Assembly: GCA_034687125.1 (NCBI GenBank)
Contig: JAQGBZ010000250.1
Span: 28,454-92,453, forward strand
Direction: 5' to 3'
DNA: 64,000 nt
Source of the DNA: Neelides folsomi
Lineage: Eukaryota > Arthropoda > Collembola > Neelipleona > Neelidae
Shown: positions 1 through 11,420 of the stretch, in pieces
Numbering within the stretch: the first letter of the stretch is position 1
How the letters are laid out: each line of letters opens with the position of its first letter
Program-made: the position numbers and the translations under genes
Notes under the pieces: generated by a model
What the model was told of the DNA's origin: nothing
The model's input: the letters and a program-made list of their open reading frames with translations, nothing else
Database searches by the model: none

Positions 1-1318
1 ATTTATTTTAGTATAAAAAATAGATCAAAAACACATTTAGGGATCCAAGTTCTAAATACCTATGTAAATAGTGAATCTTCCTTGCCAATTTTCCAGTGCT
101 TCTAAATACAAAGCTAAAAAAGGCTTGGGTTGAGCCAAAGTTGAAGAAAAGTGGCTTTTTAATCTGAAAGTGAACATGTTGAAAAGTTAAAGATTTGATA
201 TCTTTAACAATTTGTAAGTGACTCGAATACAAGATGAGCTTAAAATTAAAATCAAATACGATACCTATCTTAAAAAGTATAGAGTAGATGCATATCAAAG
301 CTATAATAAATATATCAATTCTACCAAAGCCCAAAGCCAATGGTAAGTATGTTTTCTGAACTCTCCTTTCTCTTTTTGGTTGAAAAGGAAATGACCAGTC
401 AGCATTTCACTTTGCTCCAACTTTTTTTTACGACTTTAGGAGTGAACTTTTGATGAGAGAATAAAGAGAAGGAATGTGAGATTAAGAAACTTGAATGGTT
501 TATTGATCAAACTTAAGTTCTTCCACATTTTACTCCTCGCCGTTTTCTCCATAAATCACCATTGTCAATACGTTTGAGTTGTAATAAAGAAGGAGGATTC
601 ATTGATAAGCGATCGTAATCAATATTAATAATCAATATTTGAAATTACTCCAAAATATTATTGATCAAAAATCAAAATCAAACAAAGATACTTTTTTATG
701 CAGATATACAATACTACCATATATATTATCCATACCTACAATCTAAATACATGCATAGATAAGGAAGTATGCTGTATACCTAGTAATAGACGACATTTTA
801 ATGCATTGTTCATGAAAGAACGACCTCATGAGATCCATTCAAATTGAAAATCTCACTGGAATTCATATTCATGGTCCATATACTATAATATACTTATTCA
901 AGTTTGCAATAAATATCCTATATTATAACATATACCTATCTATATATTTTTCATCCACATGATCCATACCCATCAATGGAAGAGTATCCAAAAGAAGAGA
1001 TGCCAATTAACTATTAGTGTTGGGCTAATCCTGCTGAGGCTATAGAGACTGCAGACTGGAGATTATTCTGTATCCATCTCCGTACCTTGGCATTACTTTC
1101 ATAGAACTTACAGAAGCGTATGACTATGATTGTGTCTGGTTGATAGGCATCATGGATATTTTAAGCCTATCTCGAGAGTCCAGAACCACCAAGGCACCAA
1201 GGTCATTTAACAGGCTGTGCTTCTTCCTATTCACTCCCCCAATTTTGATTTCGTTTAGAGCAAGTTTAATAATAATTGACATTTCAAGATTTTAATATCT
1301 AAAAGCCCAAATTTTAAA
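1..1318. other. Intergenic, AT-rich; no gene seen
   Basis: AT-rich sequence before the aldo-keto reductase start. A minus-strand open frame at 8-340 has no recognisable domain and reads like a chance frame. The stretch at about 1020-1260 is less AT-rich and lies just upstream of the first coding exon, so it may hold the promoter. No clear core motif was identified. Confidence 0.5.
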
Positions 1319-4300
1319 ATGAAAGACCATGTGAAATTTTTTAATGGGCAAAAGATGCCCATAATTGGACTCGGAACATTTCAGGTATAAACATTTATAA
1401 TTATTATTCTATGTAGGAACAATATTATCATCAATGTCAATGCCACAATAATGTTTTATATTTAACAAATTAACATTTTATTGTAGGTGATTTCTCCTGC
1501 TCATGTTCAATTAAAAATAATATTTAACTCGAAATATTTTTTGTAATTTTGTAATAGTCAACCGACCCAACGGAACTTGAAGGCGCATTGGAAAAAGCAC
1601 TTGAAGTTGGTTATCGGCATATTGACACTGCATTTGCCTATACCAACGAAAATGAAATTGGAAAGGTTCTTAAGAAATGGCTGGATTCGGGAAAAGTGAA
1701 ACGTGAAGAACTCTTCATTGTGACAAAGGTTTTATTTATAAAACATTTACCCAATTTATAAATTAGTACACGTACGTAAGTATCAGATACTGTATAAGTA
1801 TTGTGTTAGTAGATATTATAATGTGAACATTCTGAATGAATCCTTGTAGCTTCCAATGACAGGAATGAAGCCCGATTTAGTTGACCAATTCATTCGAAAA
1901 TCATTGAATGCCTTGCAACTTGATTATGTGGATCTTTATCTTGTCCATGCTCCGGTGGGACTTCAATACATCGATGACGCCACTTTGTTTCCAATGCAAG
2001 ATGGGAAGATTTTAACTGACCCTTCAACTGATCACGTGGCCATTTGGAAAGAAATGGAAAGTCTTGTTGACAAAGGACTCACAAAGTCAATTGGCCTCTC
2101 AAATTTTAATAAAAAACAAATAGAAAGAATATTAAAAACATGCAGAATACAGCCAGCAAATCTTCAAGTAACATACCAATACTATGTCATTATTAAATTA
2201 GAGCACATAAGGAATAGTGAAAATCATAGGGAAATTCATGGAAATTTTGTTATTTTTTACTTATCTGTATTTAACCTATGCGATCTTAGGTATGTATATA
2301 ATAATGATCCTGTATTATTATTTACTTATTATAATAACCAGCAATGGGCCCGTCTCCCGACGGGATGGTAATTTCAATCCATTAATAATTTTATAAATGG
2401 TACATATATCGAGGATTTTCAACTTATTAAAAGTTCATTGGTGTGTTATATTGTTATTATTTTAAGTTGGAAATCCTAGATATATTATGTACCTTTTAAA
2501 AGATTTTTAATGGATTTAAATCACCGCCCCGTCGGGAGACAGGTCCATTGCTGGTCTTTAGTTATAAAATATCAGTTTGTTTCCGTAATCCGTCGACTTT
2601 AGCACTTAATACAACAGTGTGGGCTGAATTAAAATTAAAAACCTTTAAAAATTATGACCACGACCTAGAACTTGGCATTTGCTACCAAATTCGGGTATTA
2701 CCCGAGCTGGGATGCCGGAACAAACCGGAACGATCGTATTCTGAATTTTTACGTTACGTTCCGGTCCGATTCGGATTATGTTAACTACAGGGCCACTCTT
2801 ATTAGCCCCTTGAAACCTTGAATTAAAAATCTCCCCCTATCCCGTGACAAAAATGACAGTTCAGTTTGGAATTAAAATATATTGAAATGGAGAGAGGAAA
2901 AGAATTTGTTAAAAAACGTTTCCATATAAGCTTTTGTCTCAAACTCAAACTCGCCAACATTTCCAAAATATTTCAAAAGTTTGTGTATCCTTCCTTGCCA
3001 ATGCCCACATTGTCGAAGATTTCTCGAAGACCATCATTTCAATCAAAAAACCCTCCTGTCATTTTGACCTTGGAAAGATTCCGGTCAGGTTGGTATTTTT
3101 ATTTCAGCCCACACTGCTATACAAATAGTAAGAGAAAAGTCCCCGAACAAATTCAAAGCTTAATATTTTATAAAGGTAGATATTTATAATTTATATTAAT
3201 ATTTTTTAAAAATATAAAAGAGACTTATTGTGAGTGTTATATTGATTTTTTTATCTTTGTTACAGATTGAAATCCATGCTTATTTCCAACAAAAGCAAAT
3301 GAGAGAATATTGCGAAGAGCATAACATAACACGTAATCCATTTCCTTATAAATCATTTACTATTCCTTTAATTTCCCTTTGTAGGGGCAATAACGAACAA
3401 TATACTAGGGACATCTACTATGGCAGCTTTAATTAAATTTAAAAGAATTTATAATTCTTGACTCAATATGTAGATGGAGTATTCTTATTTCACCCCAAGA
3501 TTTTTTTCGCTTCATTTTTTATATTGAACAAGCACAAATACCAATTTAATATAATGAATTTTTGAGTATCATTGTGAAAAAATTAATAGATTCAAAATTA
3601 CTTTATTAGATTAACACAACTTGTACCCAAAATACTGCGTGCATGGTTTAGCATGTAATTGACTAATAAATTATAATTACTAATGTGTCGGATATTTATT
3701 TTTTAGTTTGTGCCTATGCTCCATTCGGGTCTCCCGGAAGAAAAGTTTTGTATGAGAAACGAGGAATGTAAGTTAATTAAAATCATAAATATTACAAACA
3801 ACAGAAATATTTTACTTTTTAACATTGAAATTATATCAGAAGGGATTTGAGTCTATTGTGGTAATAAAGCATTATTATTATTAATATAACGCCATTACAT
3901 ACAGTTAAATGCTAAGGTGTTCATCAATCATCATGTATGTATTTAGGACATTCAACGATCCAGGGCTTCTCGAAGACGAAGTTGTGGGAAGAATAAGCGA
4001 AACACACACCAAATCCACTGGGCAAATTCTTCTCAATTTTTTGGCACGCCAAGGAATTGTTGTAATTCCTAAAAGTGTAAATCCTTCAAGAGTTAAATCT
4101 AATTTTGAGGTAATACTATACGTATGTATATGGCATAATTTATTAGTAACCAACTTATCGAAATTTTCATTTTTACATTTAGATATTTGATTTTGAATTG
4201 AGTGATGCTGAGTTTGCAGAAATCAAAAATCTTGATAAAGGTTCCGAGGGAAGAACTTTCACATTTGATATCGTTAAAAAGTAAATGGCTCATTTCTTTA

Positions 4301-4392
4301 TTTGACTTTAATAATGAATTGGTCATTTGAAATCTTGCTCAATTAACCTCATTTGTTTTAGGACTGGAAATCATCCAGAAATTCCTTATTAA
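1319..4392 (+). CDS. Aldo-keto reductase, 8 exons
   Basis: NAD(P)H-dependent cytosolic oxidoreductase of the aldo-keto reductase superfamily, which reduces aldehydes and ketones. Exons: 1319-1384, 1558-1728, 1850-2167, 3266-3332, 3707-3767, 3947-4109, 4183-4280, 4362-4392. They sum to 975 nt, or 324 aa, normal for the family. The start lies directly before the first beta strand and the GLGTFQ motif. The catalytic tetrad is visible: Asp45 and Tyr50 in HIDTAFAY, Lys79 in FIVTK, and His112 in YLVHAP. The cofactor-binding segment IPKSVNPSRVKSNF is near the C-terminus. All introns are GT-AG. Intron 3 is about 1.1 kb and carries two inverted-repeat elements, unlike the short introns around it. The substrate cannot be read from sequence. 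The family call is firm; the subfamily (AKR1-like) is inference. Confidence 0.93.
2331..2565. mobile_element. Foldback element (MITE-like) in aldo-keto reductase intron 3
   Basis: The left arm at about 2331-2429 and the right arm at about 2463-2565 are imperfect reverse complements over roughly 100 bp, with a short unpaired loop. Both arms carry CAGCAATGG and GTCTCCCGACGGG, which stand out as GC-rich blocks in AT-rich sequence. The element has no coding capacity. It is best explained as a non-autonomous foldback transposon or an insertion of inverted copies. Confidence 0.75.
2615..3116. mobile_element. Second inverted-repeat element in the same intron
   Basis: CAGTGTGGGCTGAA near 2615 recurs as its reverse complement near 3103-3116, bounding about 500 bp with no recognisable protein. 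The inner flanks show weaker inverted similarity. Possibly a degenerate non-autonomous transposon. Short open frames inside resemble nothing I know. Confidence 0.45.
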
Positions 4393-4802
4393 AATTGAAA
4401 AAAATTGATATTTGGACTCTTTATCTGCTACTTGAGTTTAATGAATTTTAATAAAGGGTTAAATGCATATGATTCACTAAATTATGTATTTGTTTCCAAA
4501 TTTGGATTTAACAATCCCAACATTACACACTTCACATATGTTCAAATTTAAACTTCCACATCATAAGTATTTGAAATATTTTTAATCTTTAAAAAATAGT
4601 CCAATTACTAATACTTATTATTACACAGTGATAACTGATAACCAGTAATTTCAGTGTAAAAACATTTGTAATGAGAAGAGATAAAGCAAAATGCTTTTGG
4701 ATGCATCTGTTTCATACAAAAAGAAGTCGATTGGCGCATACTTAAAGGTCCATGCACATCTGTATCGGTGAAGTTGATTTATTAGAGCTCAATCCGACAA
4801 AG
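4393..4802. other. Intergenic sequence after the aldo-keto reductase
   Basis: AT-rich 3' flank. An AATAAA motif at about 4450 could serve as the polyadenylation signal of the upstream gene. Nothing else is seen before the tandem repeat. Confidence 0.4.
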
Positions 4803-5400
4803 CTAGTTTGATATTAATTTTATAGATATTACACGAACGCCCAAATTAGATTTAGGCAACTTAGAATTTTTTATGGGCTATGAATAAACCTTTTAAAAAT
4901 TGTAAACTTAGAAAATACTTATTTACTTGTTCATGAGACATTTATATATTACAGTTACATATATTCTACAAATGACCATAAACTAGTTAAAAGCTAGTTT
5001 GATATTAATTTTATTGATTAGACGAGCGCCCAAATTAGATTTCGGTAACTTAGAATATGCATCATTAATAAAGCTTTTGAAAATTGTAAACTTAGAAACT
5101 GCGCAATTTCTTGTTCCTGAGACATTTAAAAATTACAGTAATTTAACCATAGTTTTGTGTAAATTTGTTCTCAGGCTAATTTGATATTAAATTTCATGGA
5201 TGAATTTTACATGAACGTGTCAGACAAATTTCGGTAACTTAGAATTTATTACGCATTATATATAAAACTTTTGAAAATAGTAAACTAAAAAAATTCTATT
5301 GGCTTATTCATGAGATATTTATAAAATACAGTAATTTAACCATAGTTTTGTGTAAATTTGCTCTCAGGCTAGTTTGATATTAAGTTTTAGGCCTCTACTG
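4803..5400. repeat. Tandem repeat, ~190-bp unit, about three copies
   Basis: The unit begins with CTAGTTTGATATTAA and recurs at about 4803, 4994, 5176 (as CTAATTTGATATTAA) and 5369, giving spacings of roughly 191, 182 and 193 bp. Within each unit the blocks GCCCAAATTAGATTT (diverged in unit 3), TAACTTAGAAT and ATTGTAAACTTAG keep their order. Copies are diverged, so the array is old. It has no coding potential. Confidence 0.85.
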
Positions 5401-5896
5401 CTGTGATGTGATACTGTAAATAGTATCCTCACTCTATAAAAAAACATACAATGACTGGTGCCATATTTTAATTGTCAGATATAGGGATTTATTTTCGTGT
5501 ATTACTCTTTGAAATATAATTAGTTTTTTTGTAAATCAAAATTTGCTATGGGACACTATTCTTCCGTACTTGATAACTATGATGCGTTACTTATGGTTCA
5601 CTCTGTACAATGTTTACATGAAAAAGAACCAAGGTTTAGTGTAGGTCGTGCTTTAGTGTAGTTACTCAATATCGGAAAGTGTGGCAATTATGTTAAATAA
5701 CGTAAAATTTTCATTTATTGCTTTCATTTTATATGGGGTAAGCAGAGAAATTTGGTGAAAGTGTCAATCTTTTAGTGAATGACCTGTTATATATGTAAGT
5801 CAAATACAGTTTTATATGTGGATTAATGAATTTTGAATAATAAAAGGTTAAGGCATTGATTCACTGATTTATTTCTCACACGATTATTTTCAAATG

Positions 5897-6508
5897 TGAA
5901 TTTTACGGTTAGAGTGAAGATCTTAGGGCCAGATTTTGGAAGGTAAGGGGGGACCCTTACATCGTACTTTTAACATGTAATTTTGTATCCTCGGCCAAAT
6001 TCCCATGTTAAATCATAGGCGAATGAAAATTTTCCGTTTTTTTTTTTCAATTTTTTCCAAAATCCAAACTTGTTCAGCGTGTCGAGAAAATCATTTTCCG
6101 ACACATTTTGAGGTCCGAAAAAAGATCTAATGGCTGAGACAGCAAATATTTTGTCAAAAGAGTCTGGATTGAGTTGTGGGTGTTGGGAGTGCTCAGTGAG
6201 CATAGTCATTTTTGGGGATGGTAATCACAGCCATTAGATCAAATTCATATGCTTAATTTTTAGAGTGCAACTAGACACTATTTAGAAGTTTAAATTATAT
6301 AATTAATCATACACATGCATCGCATTCACAATCATCAATTCTAATTTGATTTGTTCCAAGACCAGGATAGACTCTCCTTATATCTTCTAATAATCTTTGG
6401 AACTTGGCGCCATCAGAAACAATTCTTCTTTCCAAAATTACATGTTAAAAGGGTCCCCCTTACCTTCCAAAATCTGGCCCTAAGATCTTCTAACCGAATT
6501 TTACAATA
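5897..6508. mobile_element. Non-autonomous element with ~70-bp inverted ends
   Basis: The left end (about 5917-5985) and right end (about 6434-6490) are near-perfect reverse complements: each contains AGATCTTAGGGCCAGATTTT and the following GGAAGGTAAGGGGG. The left copy has an extra ~9 bp. Weaker similarity extends outward to about 5897 and 6508. A nested inverted pair, GATCTAATGGCTG at 6124 and its complement at 6228, lies inside. A 79-codon minus-strand open frame (5970-6209) spans the left half but is not recognisable. Classed as MITE-like. Confidence 0.75.
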
Positions 6509-6705
6509 CTCACATTACTCACGTCATATTTTAGTTTTGTAGTTGAAATTTTTAAACTCCCGCGCCCCACATACCTAAGTATTCATTTTTTTTAGATTAC
6601 AAGTAATCCAATAAAGAACCTTATGTACTTTTGATTATGATGTCCCTAATGTGATCATACTAAATTAAATTTTTGATACATAAATTATGATTATCAAATT
6701 TGTTT

Positions 6706-9399
6706 TTATGGGGTTATGGGGTTGATAATCAATTCACTTGCTTCTTTCTTGCTTTTAAATAAAGTACCCTTAGCCAGTTGTGTTAATGTTTTTTGAAGGG
6801 TCAATGATGGTCTCCCAACGTCAACAAGGAAGCGAGTGAAAAGTTCTTTTTCTTCACCCTCAATCAACTTGAACTTTAAACTCGTGAGACCATCTTTTTG
6901 ATAGCGAAGTCTTGCCGTTCGGAGCAAAGGGCTGACCACTTTGCTCGGTGGTCTTTCCACATGCCCCAACATTTTGTATCTTGCAACAGAAGAGTCCGGG
7001 CGAGAAATTCGTAATCTTGTAGCTAAAAGTCTAAAAACACAATTCTTATCAATACTATTTGCTACTATTTTTGTGACTTGAACATTACAGATAAGGTTTA
7101 ATTCATATTTAATTTCCATAATCCCATACCTTTGTGACATGTCGTCATCCTCAGCTCCCCACCCCCAATATAGGTTTGAATAACCATTGACTTTAATAAA
7201 CTGCGTAATGGTAAGGGCAAAGACTCCTCCAACGAGACTTTCATAAGGAAGCTTGAAATCCAGCGTGTCAACAGCCACTGACAAATGTCGAACTCTTTCC
7301 CCTCCGCAACTGTAAATATTCCGATCGTCCATTGGAAGCAGATCAACGTCGTGAAAGATGAGGCAGTCGAAGGCGGAGGTGTTCATTGCCAGGAGAAATC
7401 CAGCATTCAAAAGAACTCCTTTATTAAACGTCAAATTTCCCCACTAGAATCCACAAATTATGATCAATGAGGATATTTTTCATGTTTCAAAACTTTGCTT
7501 TTACTCCTTGAATCATGGGATTAAATTTGCGGCATAAAATGAATGCTTTCATTACTTGTTCAATGACAAAAATCCTATAAGCGATGAGCTGTCTTTGGAG
7601 CATTGGGTGAAGAAGGGAGAGGAGACTCTCCAGATGCTCCTTCCTGTCAACATAAACATAGTGAGAAATGAATGGAGAGCTACGGCCCACTTTATACCTG
7701 TCTCGGTAAGGAATGATGATGGCAACTCTTGCACGTGGATTGCAAGTCTCTGGACTAAACTTCCCCCCCGAACGATGAACAATGTTTTCATTCTCTTCAA
7801 TCCTTTCTCCTTCTAAAATGATCAAATTATCCATAAATTGTGTTTAATAATAATAATATATATTTTAATAGATTCACCTAAATATTGTCTTTTTTGTACA
7901 TATATGTAAGGCACTACATTTATGTACTATACTGTACTGTACTACTATACAGGTGCTGTACATGTATGTATTACATAAAGTACAAAGAGTTATCAAGTTT
8001 ACTTAAGAGTGGAGAAAAGTAAGGACACAATGGCCGCCAAGTTGAATCAGTTGGGTGTTTTTGAAGTATTTTAAATGGATACGTTTGCTCGCCGTCCCAT
8101 TCTAAACTCACATTTGGCCAGACTGGACTGAACTGCCTTGAATAAACCAAGTCTGTGAGAACAAGGCGACTCTCATTGGGATAAAGGCAATCATCCGCTT
8201 CGGCTGCTTTCCGCTCCCGGTAGCCTTCGATAGTTCGATGAATGAGAGCTAACTGTGAATTCACACATAGACATTATACTTTTAATTGTACATTCTTCAT
8301 TCATATTGATATCGCATTTTCATTCATTGCATTTTAACATCATCGTTTAAGTTTAAAAGTTTGAAAATAGGGAGATTATTTGTATAATTATTTTTACTTC
8401 TAACTAGCCGTAAATCATGATCTTTTAAATTATCACTTAATTAATGGCAGCATCAAATTTCACGAACTGTGAATGTTCAACATATACAAGTACGAATAAA
8501 TATGTAGTAGATATATCTATATTGTAGTATAGTACGTAAACTATTTGAAAGCTTGATACATGGTAAACCTAGGATATACATTTGACAATTGCATTATCTA
8601 TTGTACATATCATACTTTATTTTATACAGATACATATTATTTGTACATCGGTATCGGTATGTAAGATAGTATAGAAAATACAAATATCTACAACTAATAC
8701 ATACATTACAATAGTATATGCCTAAGTACATATTTAAGTATAAAGTAAGCAATAGGATTGTAGGAATGATTAAGCGATTCGAAATTAATTTGAATATGTA
8801 ACAAAGACATATTCGCACAATGGATCTCCAAATGAATATTTCACTGCTTTCATTCACAATTCAATTTTGAAGATGAAAGCCTAGTTGAGCCAATACTTAC
8901 TGCTAACTGACTGACATTGAGAATGAGCATAGTGAGTGAATATAAATATCATATCACAGAGAATTCAAAGCATTCATAAATTTCACATTTATTGTAATTT
9001 AAACTTCCATTTCTATATAGGTAAATAAAATTTTGTAATTGGACGTATGTAATATATTTGGTAAATATCAATCTTCTCATGCATATGAAAGCTAAGAAAC
9101 CTTATTTTCTCATTTTTTAAAAAGGGAAAATCTTTCTATAAGAGTTTAAAAAATCTTAAAAGTCTAGATGAAAAATGCTAGGATTAAACGGGTAGCAATA
9201 AATAATGGCCATCATCATCATAGGTAAACATTGGATTACATACCTGAAGGAAGGTGAAAGTGAAAATGGAGCAGACGACGAGAGGGAGGAGGCACGAAGG
9301 GCAAAGATGGGAAAATCCCGTTCCTCCTTTCCGCCTGCGGGAAGGGCACGGAGTGAGACGGAAATCAAGTCGTTTGGGCCGGAGGAGTCCAAACACCAT
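6706..9399 (-). CDS. Beta-1,4-galactosyltransferase family (probable GalNAc-transferase)
   Basis: Type II Golgi glycosyltransferase of family GT7, adding Gal or GalNAc in beta-1,4 linkage to GlcNAc. Exons on the minus strand: 9399-9244, 8252-8003, 7812-7698, 7643-7556, 7443-7130, 7030-6706; 1248 nt, 415 aa. Exon 1 encodes a basic cytosolic tail and one hydrophobic segment; exon 2 is the stem with CPYFSPLL. The catalytic domain has VAIIIPYRDR, the metal-binding HDVDLLPM, and GWGAEDDD. The C-terminal FLVDVGRPSLT is typical. The intron at 7644-7697 is only 54 bp. The residue that is Tyr in vertebrate B4GALT1 and selects Gal (before the FGG) is Leu here, in LPYESLVGG, which predicts UDP-GalNAc use. 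Closest to the B4GALT1-6 group, not B4GALT7. Confidence 0.92.
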
Positions 9400-11253
9400 C
9401 TCAATTACTTATTCAATCTCCGTAACTCAATGAGCCTGGAACGAGTAAGAAAAGAAATTTCATGTCTTTTACAAATCCGAGAAGGAAGAAAGTTCTTTAG
9501 CCTCTTAAACTCCCATCCTCCCATGAATCCAAATCGGAATTTAAGAAAATATCATCAGGGTGAAAGGGAAGGGATGGAGAATCTTTCCATTATATTCAGG
9601 AACACATTTAGCATTAGGTTCTTCCAATCATAAAACTAGTAATCTTTCAACATTCACTCCACATTTTTATCCAGTTGAATTGGAGAATTAAAAATCCAAT
9701 CATTTCAAGATCTTTACATTATTATTTCATGTTATTGCTTAATGCCTCATCTCGATTCACTAATTTATTAATTACGCATAAAATGGTAAACAAAATCAAT
9801 TTTTAATAATTGTGGAAATTCAAATTATAAAATTATTGCAACATTAATGTAATTTAACTGTATTGTTAAAATATCTACTTACTCTCTTTCCTTTAATTTA
9901 ATTTCATCTTTCTCTCTATCTCGAAATTTTAAGTTTTGAAGCAATTATAACATTTGGTTAAAGTAACTATTCATACTTAAGTATTTAATAACGGCTTTAA
10001 ACAATTAATTTCAAATTGAATGTTTGTTTACGCAGCGAAGTGCAAACAAGAAGTTTGAACAAGACTTAATACCAAGAGACAAGGTTGAAAGGACGTTGAA
10101 ATGTAATTGTTCGACATAATTGGAGAATTGGAGATTGGAAATGACAAAGGAAGTTGGGTGTTGAGGAACCCGCCACTGCCACTTTATTGACAAACTGAAC
10201 TTGGTGGGTTTTGAAGTGAAGATGAAGTTGAAAGGCATTTGATGTTTGATGTGCCTCTGGGTCGTAACGTCGGGATGAATAAACGCGTGGAGGATTTGTG
10301 CCTGTGTGTGAGGAGAAAATTCTCCCAATCTCAAGTTCTCCTCACACAAGTCCAATTGGCTTGTTTATCCCCCAGAGCCACTTTTCATTTTCTTCTCCGG
10401 TTCCTCCCATGGGAGTCACCTCCTCAAATACTCAGAATAATAAAAAGGAGGAAGATTCCCAGTAACCCGCCATGGATGCCGTAAATTAAATGAACCTTAC
10501 TTCTGGATCACGAACCTTCTCGTTTATCACATTGACTTTGGATGGAGGAGGAAGTTGGGAAAGAAATATACACCGTTGTAAATATATAAGAATCATCTTC
10601 TCCAATTTCCTGGTTAAAGACTTGGCTATTTGTTAACTATTTATCGACTAATTTAATCATAAGAGAGGAAATTAAATTACCTTCACTTGGCTAGACTCAC
10701 ATGAGGAAAACTCCTAGTTTCAATTGTGTACTAATGAGACCCAAAAGAATAATAAACGTTGGTCCGAAGAGAACAATACAGTATAGCAATGTTATTAAAT
10801 ATTGCCTAGCTGAATCCATTACCATTACATCATCTTCATTCTCATGTTCTTACTGTGCATCCTCTTGTTCTTATTATTTTGCATTGTTCATCTCATTACC
10901 ATTTACAGGTATTACTTAATATAAAAATCAGATAATTTTAGATTGGGAATATTATATTGAATAATAAAAAATACTAATGTACATATATATGGTATATCTT
11001 GTTGAATAATTTACTCGTCCTGTAATAGTATAAATACAGTAAATGAAAGCTACGATGAAAGGATTGAATTATTGAATAGTAATGATAGCTTCCCAACTAA
11101 ATTGTACGAATACATCTTTGCTACATATTTATTCAAATTCAATGTTGAAAAAACGAAGATTCGTCCATATCTTTTTATATCAACATTGCATCGTTTAGAT
11201 AAAATATTCATCATAAATATAAAATATTTATTCTAAATGTGCTATTACGTATG

Positions 11254-11420
11254 TACATATGAGCCCTTGATTGGAAGAGAAGGATTCGAGAAATTGTTTA
11301 TTTTATTTAAAATGGTTTTTTTAAATCCTATGCTAATGCATGTAAATTTTCATGTTGGTAACTCATTTTAATAAATTTTCAAGATCCTAATCCTTCTCTT
11401 CCAATAAACAGCTCATATAC
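11254..11420. repeat. Foldback repeat (~165 bp)
   Basis: ATGAGC...TTGGAAGAGAAGGATT on the left (about 11259-11290) is matched by its reverse complement AATCCTTCTCTTCCAA...GCTCAT on the right (about 11390-11415). Similarity of the arms continues inward more weakly (TTATTTAAAATGG against its partner). Non-coding; probably a short MITE. Confidence 0.65.

Noticed and set aside
8-340. 110-codon minus-strand frame at the window edge
   Set aside because: Ile/Leu/Phe-rich composition typical of AT-rich chance frames, no domain and no splice partners.
9205-9633. 142-codon plus-strand open frame
   Set aside because: It is the antisense shadow of exon 1 of the galactosyltransferase and its flank; the minus-strand frame fits a type II membrane anchor and joins exon 2 in phase.
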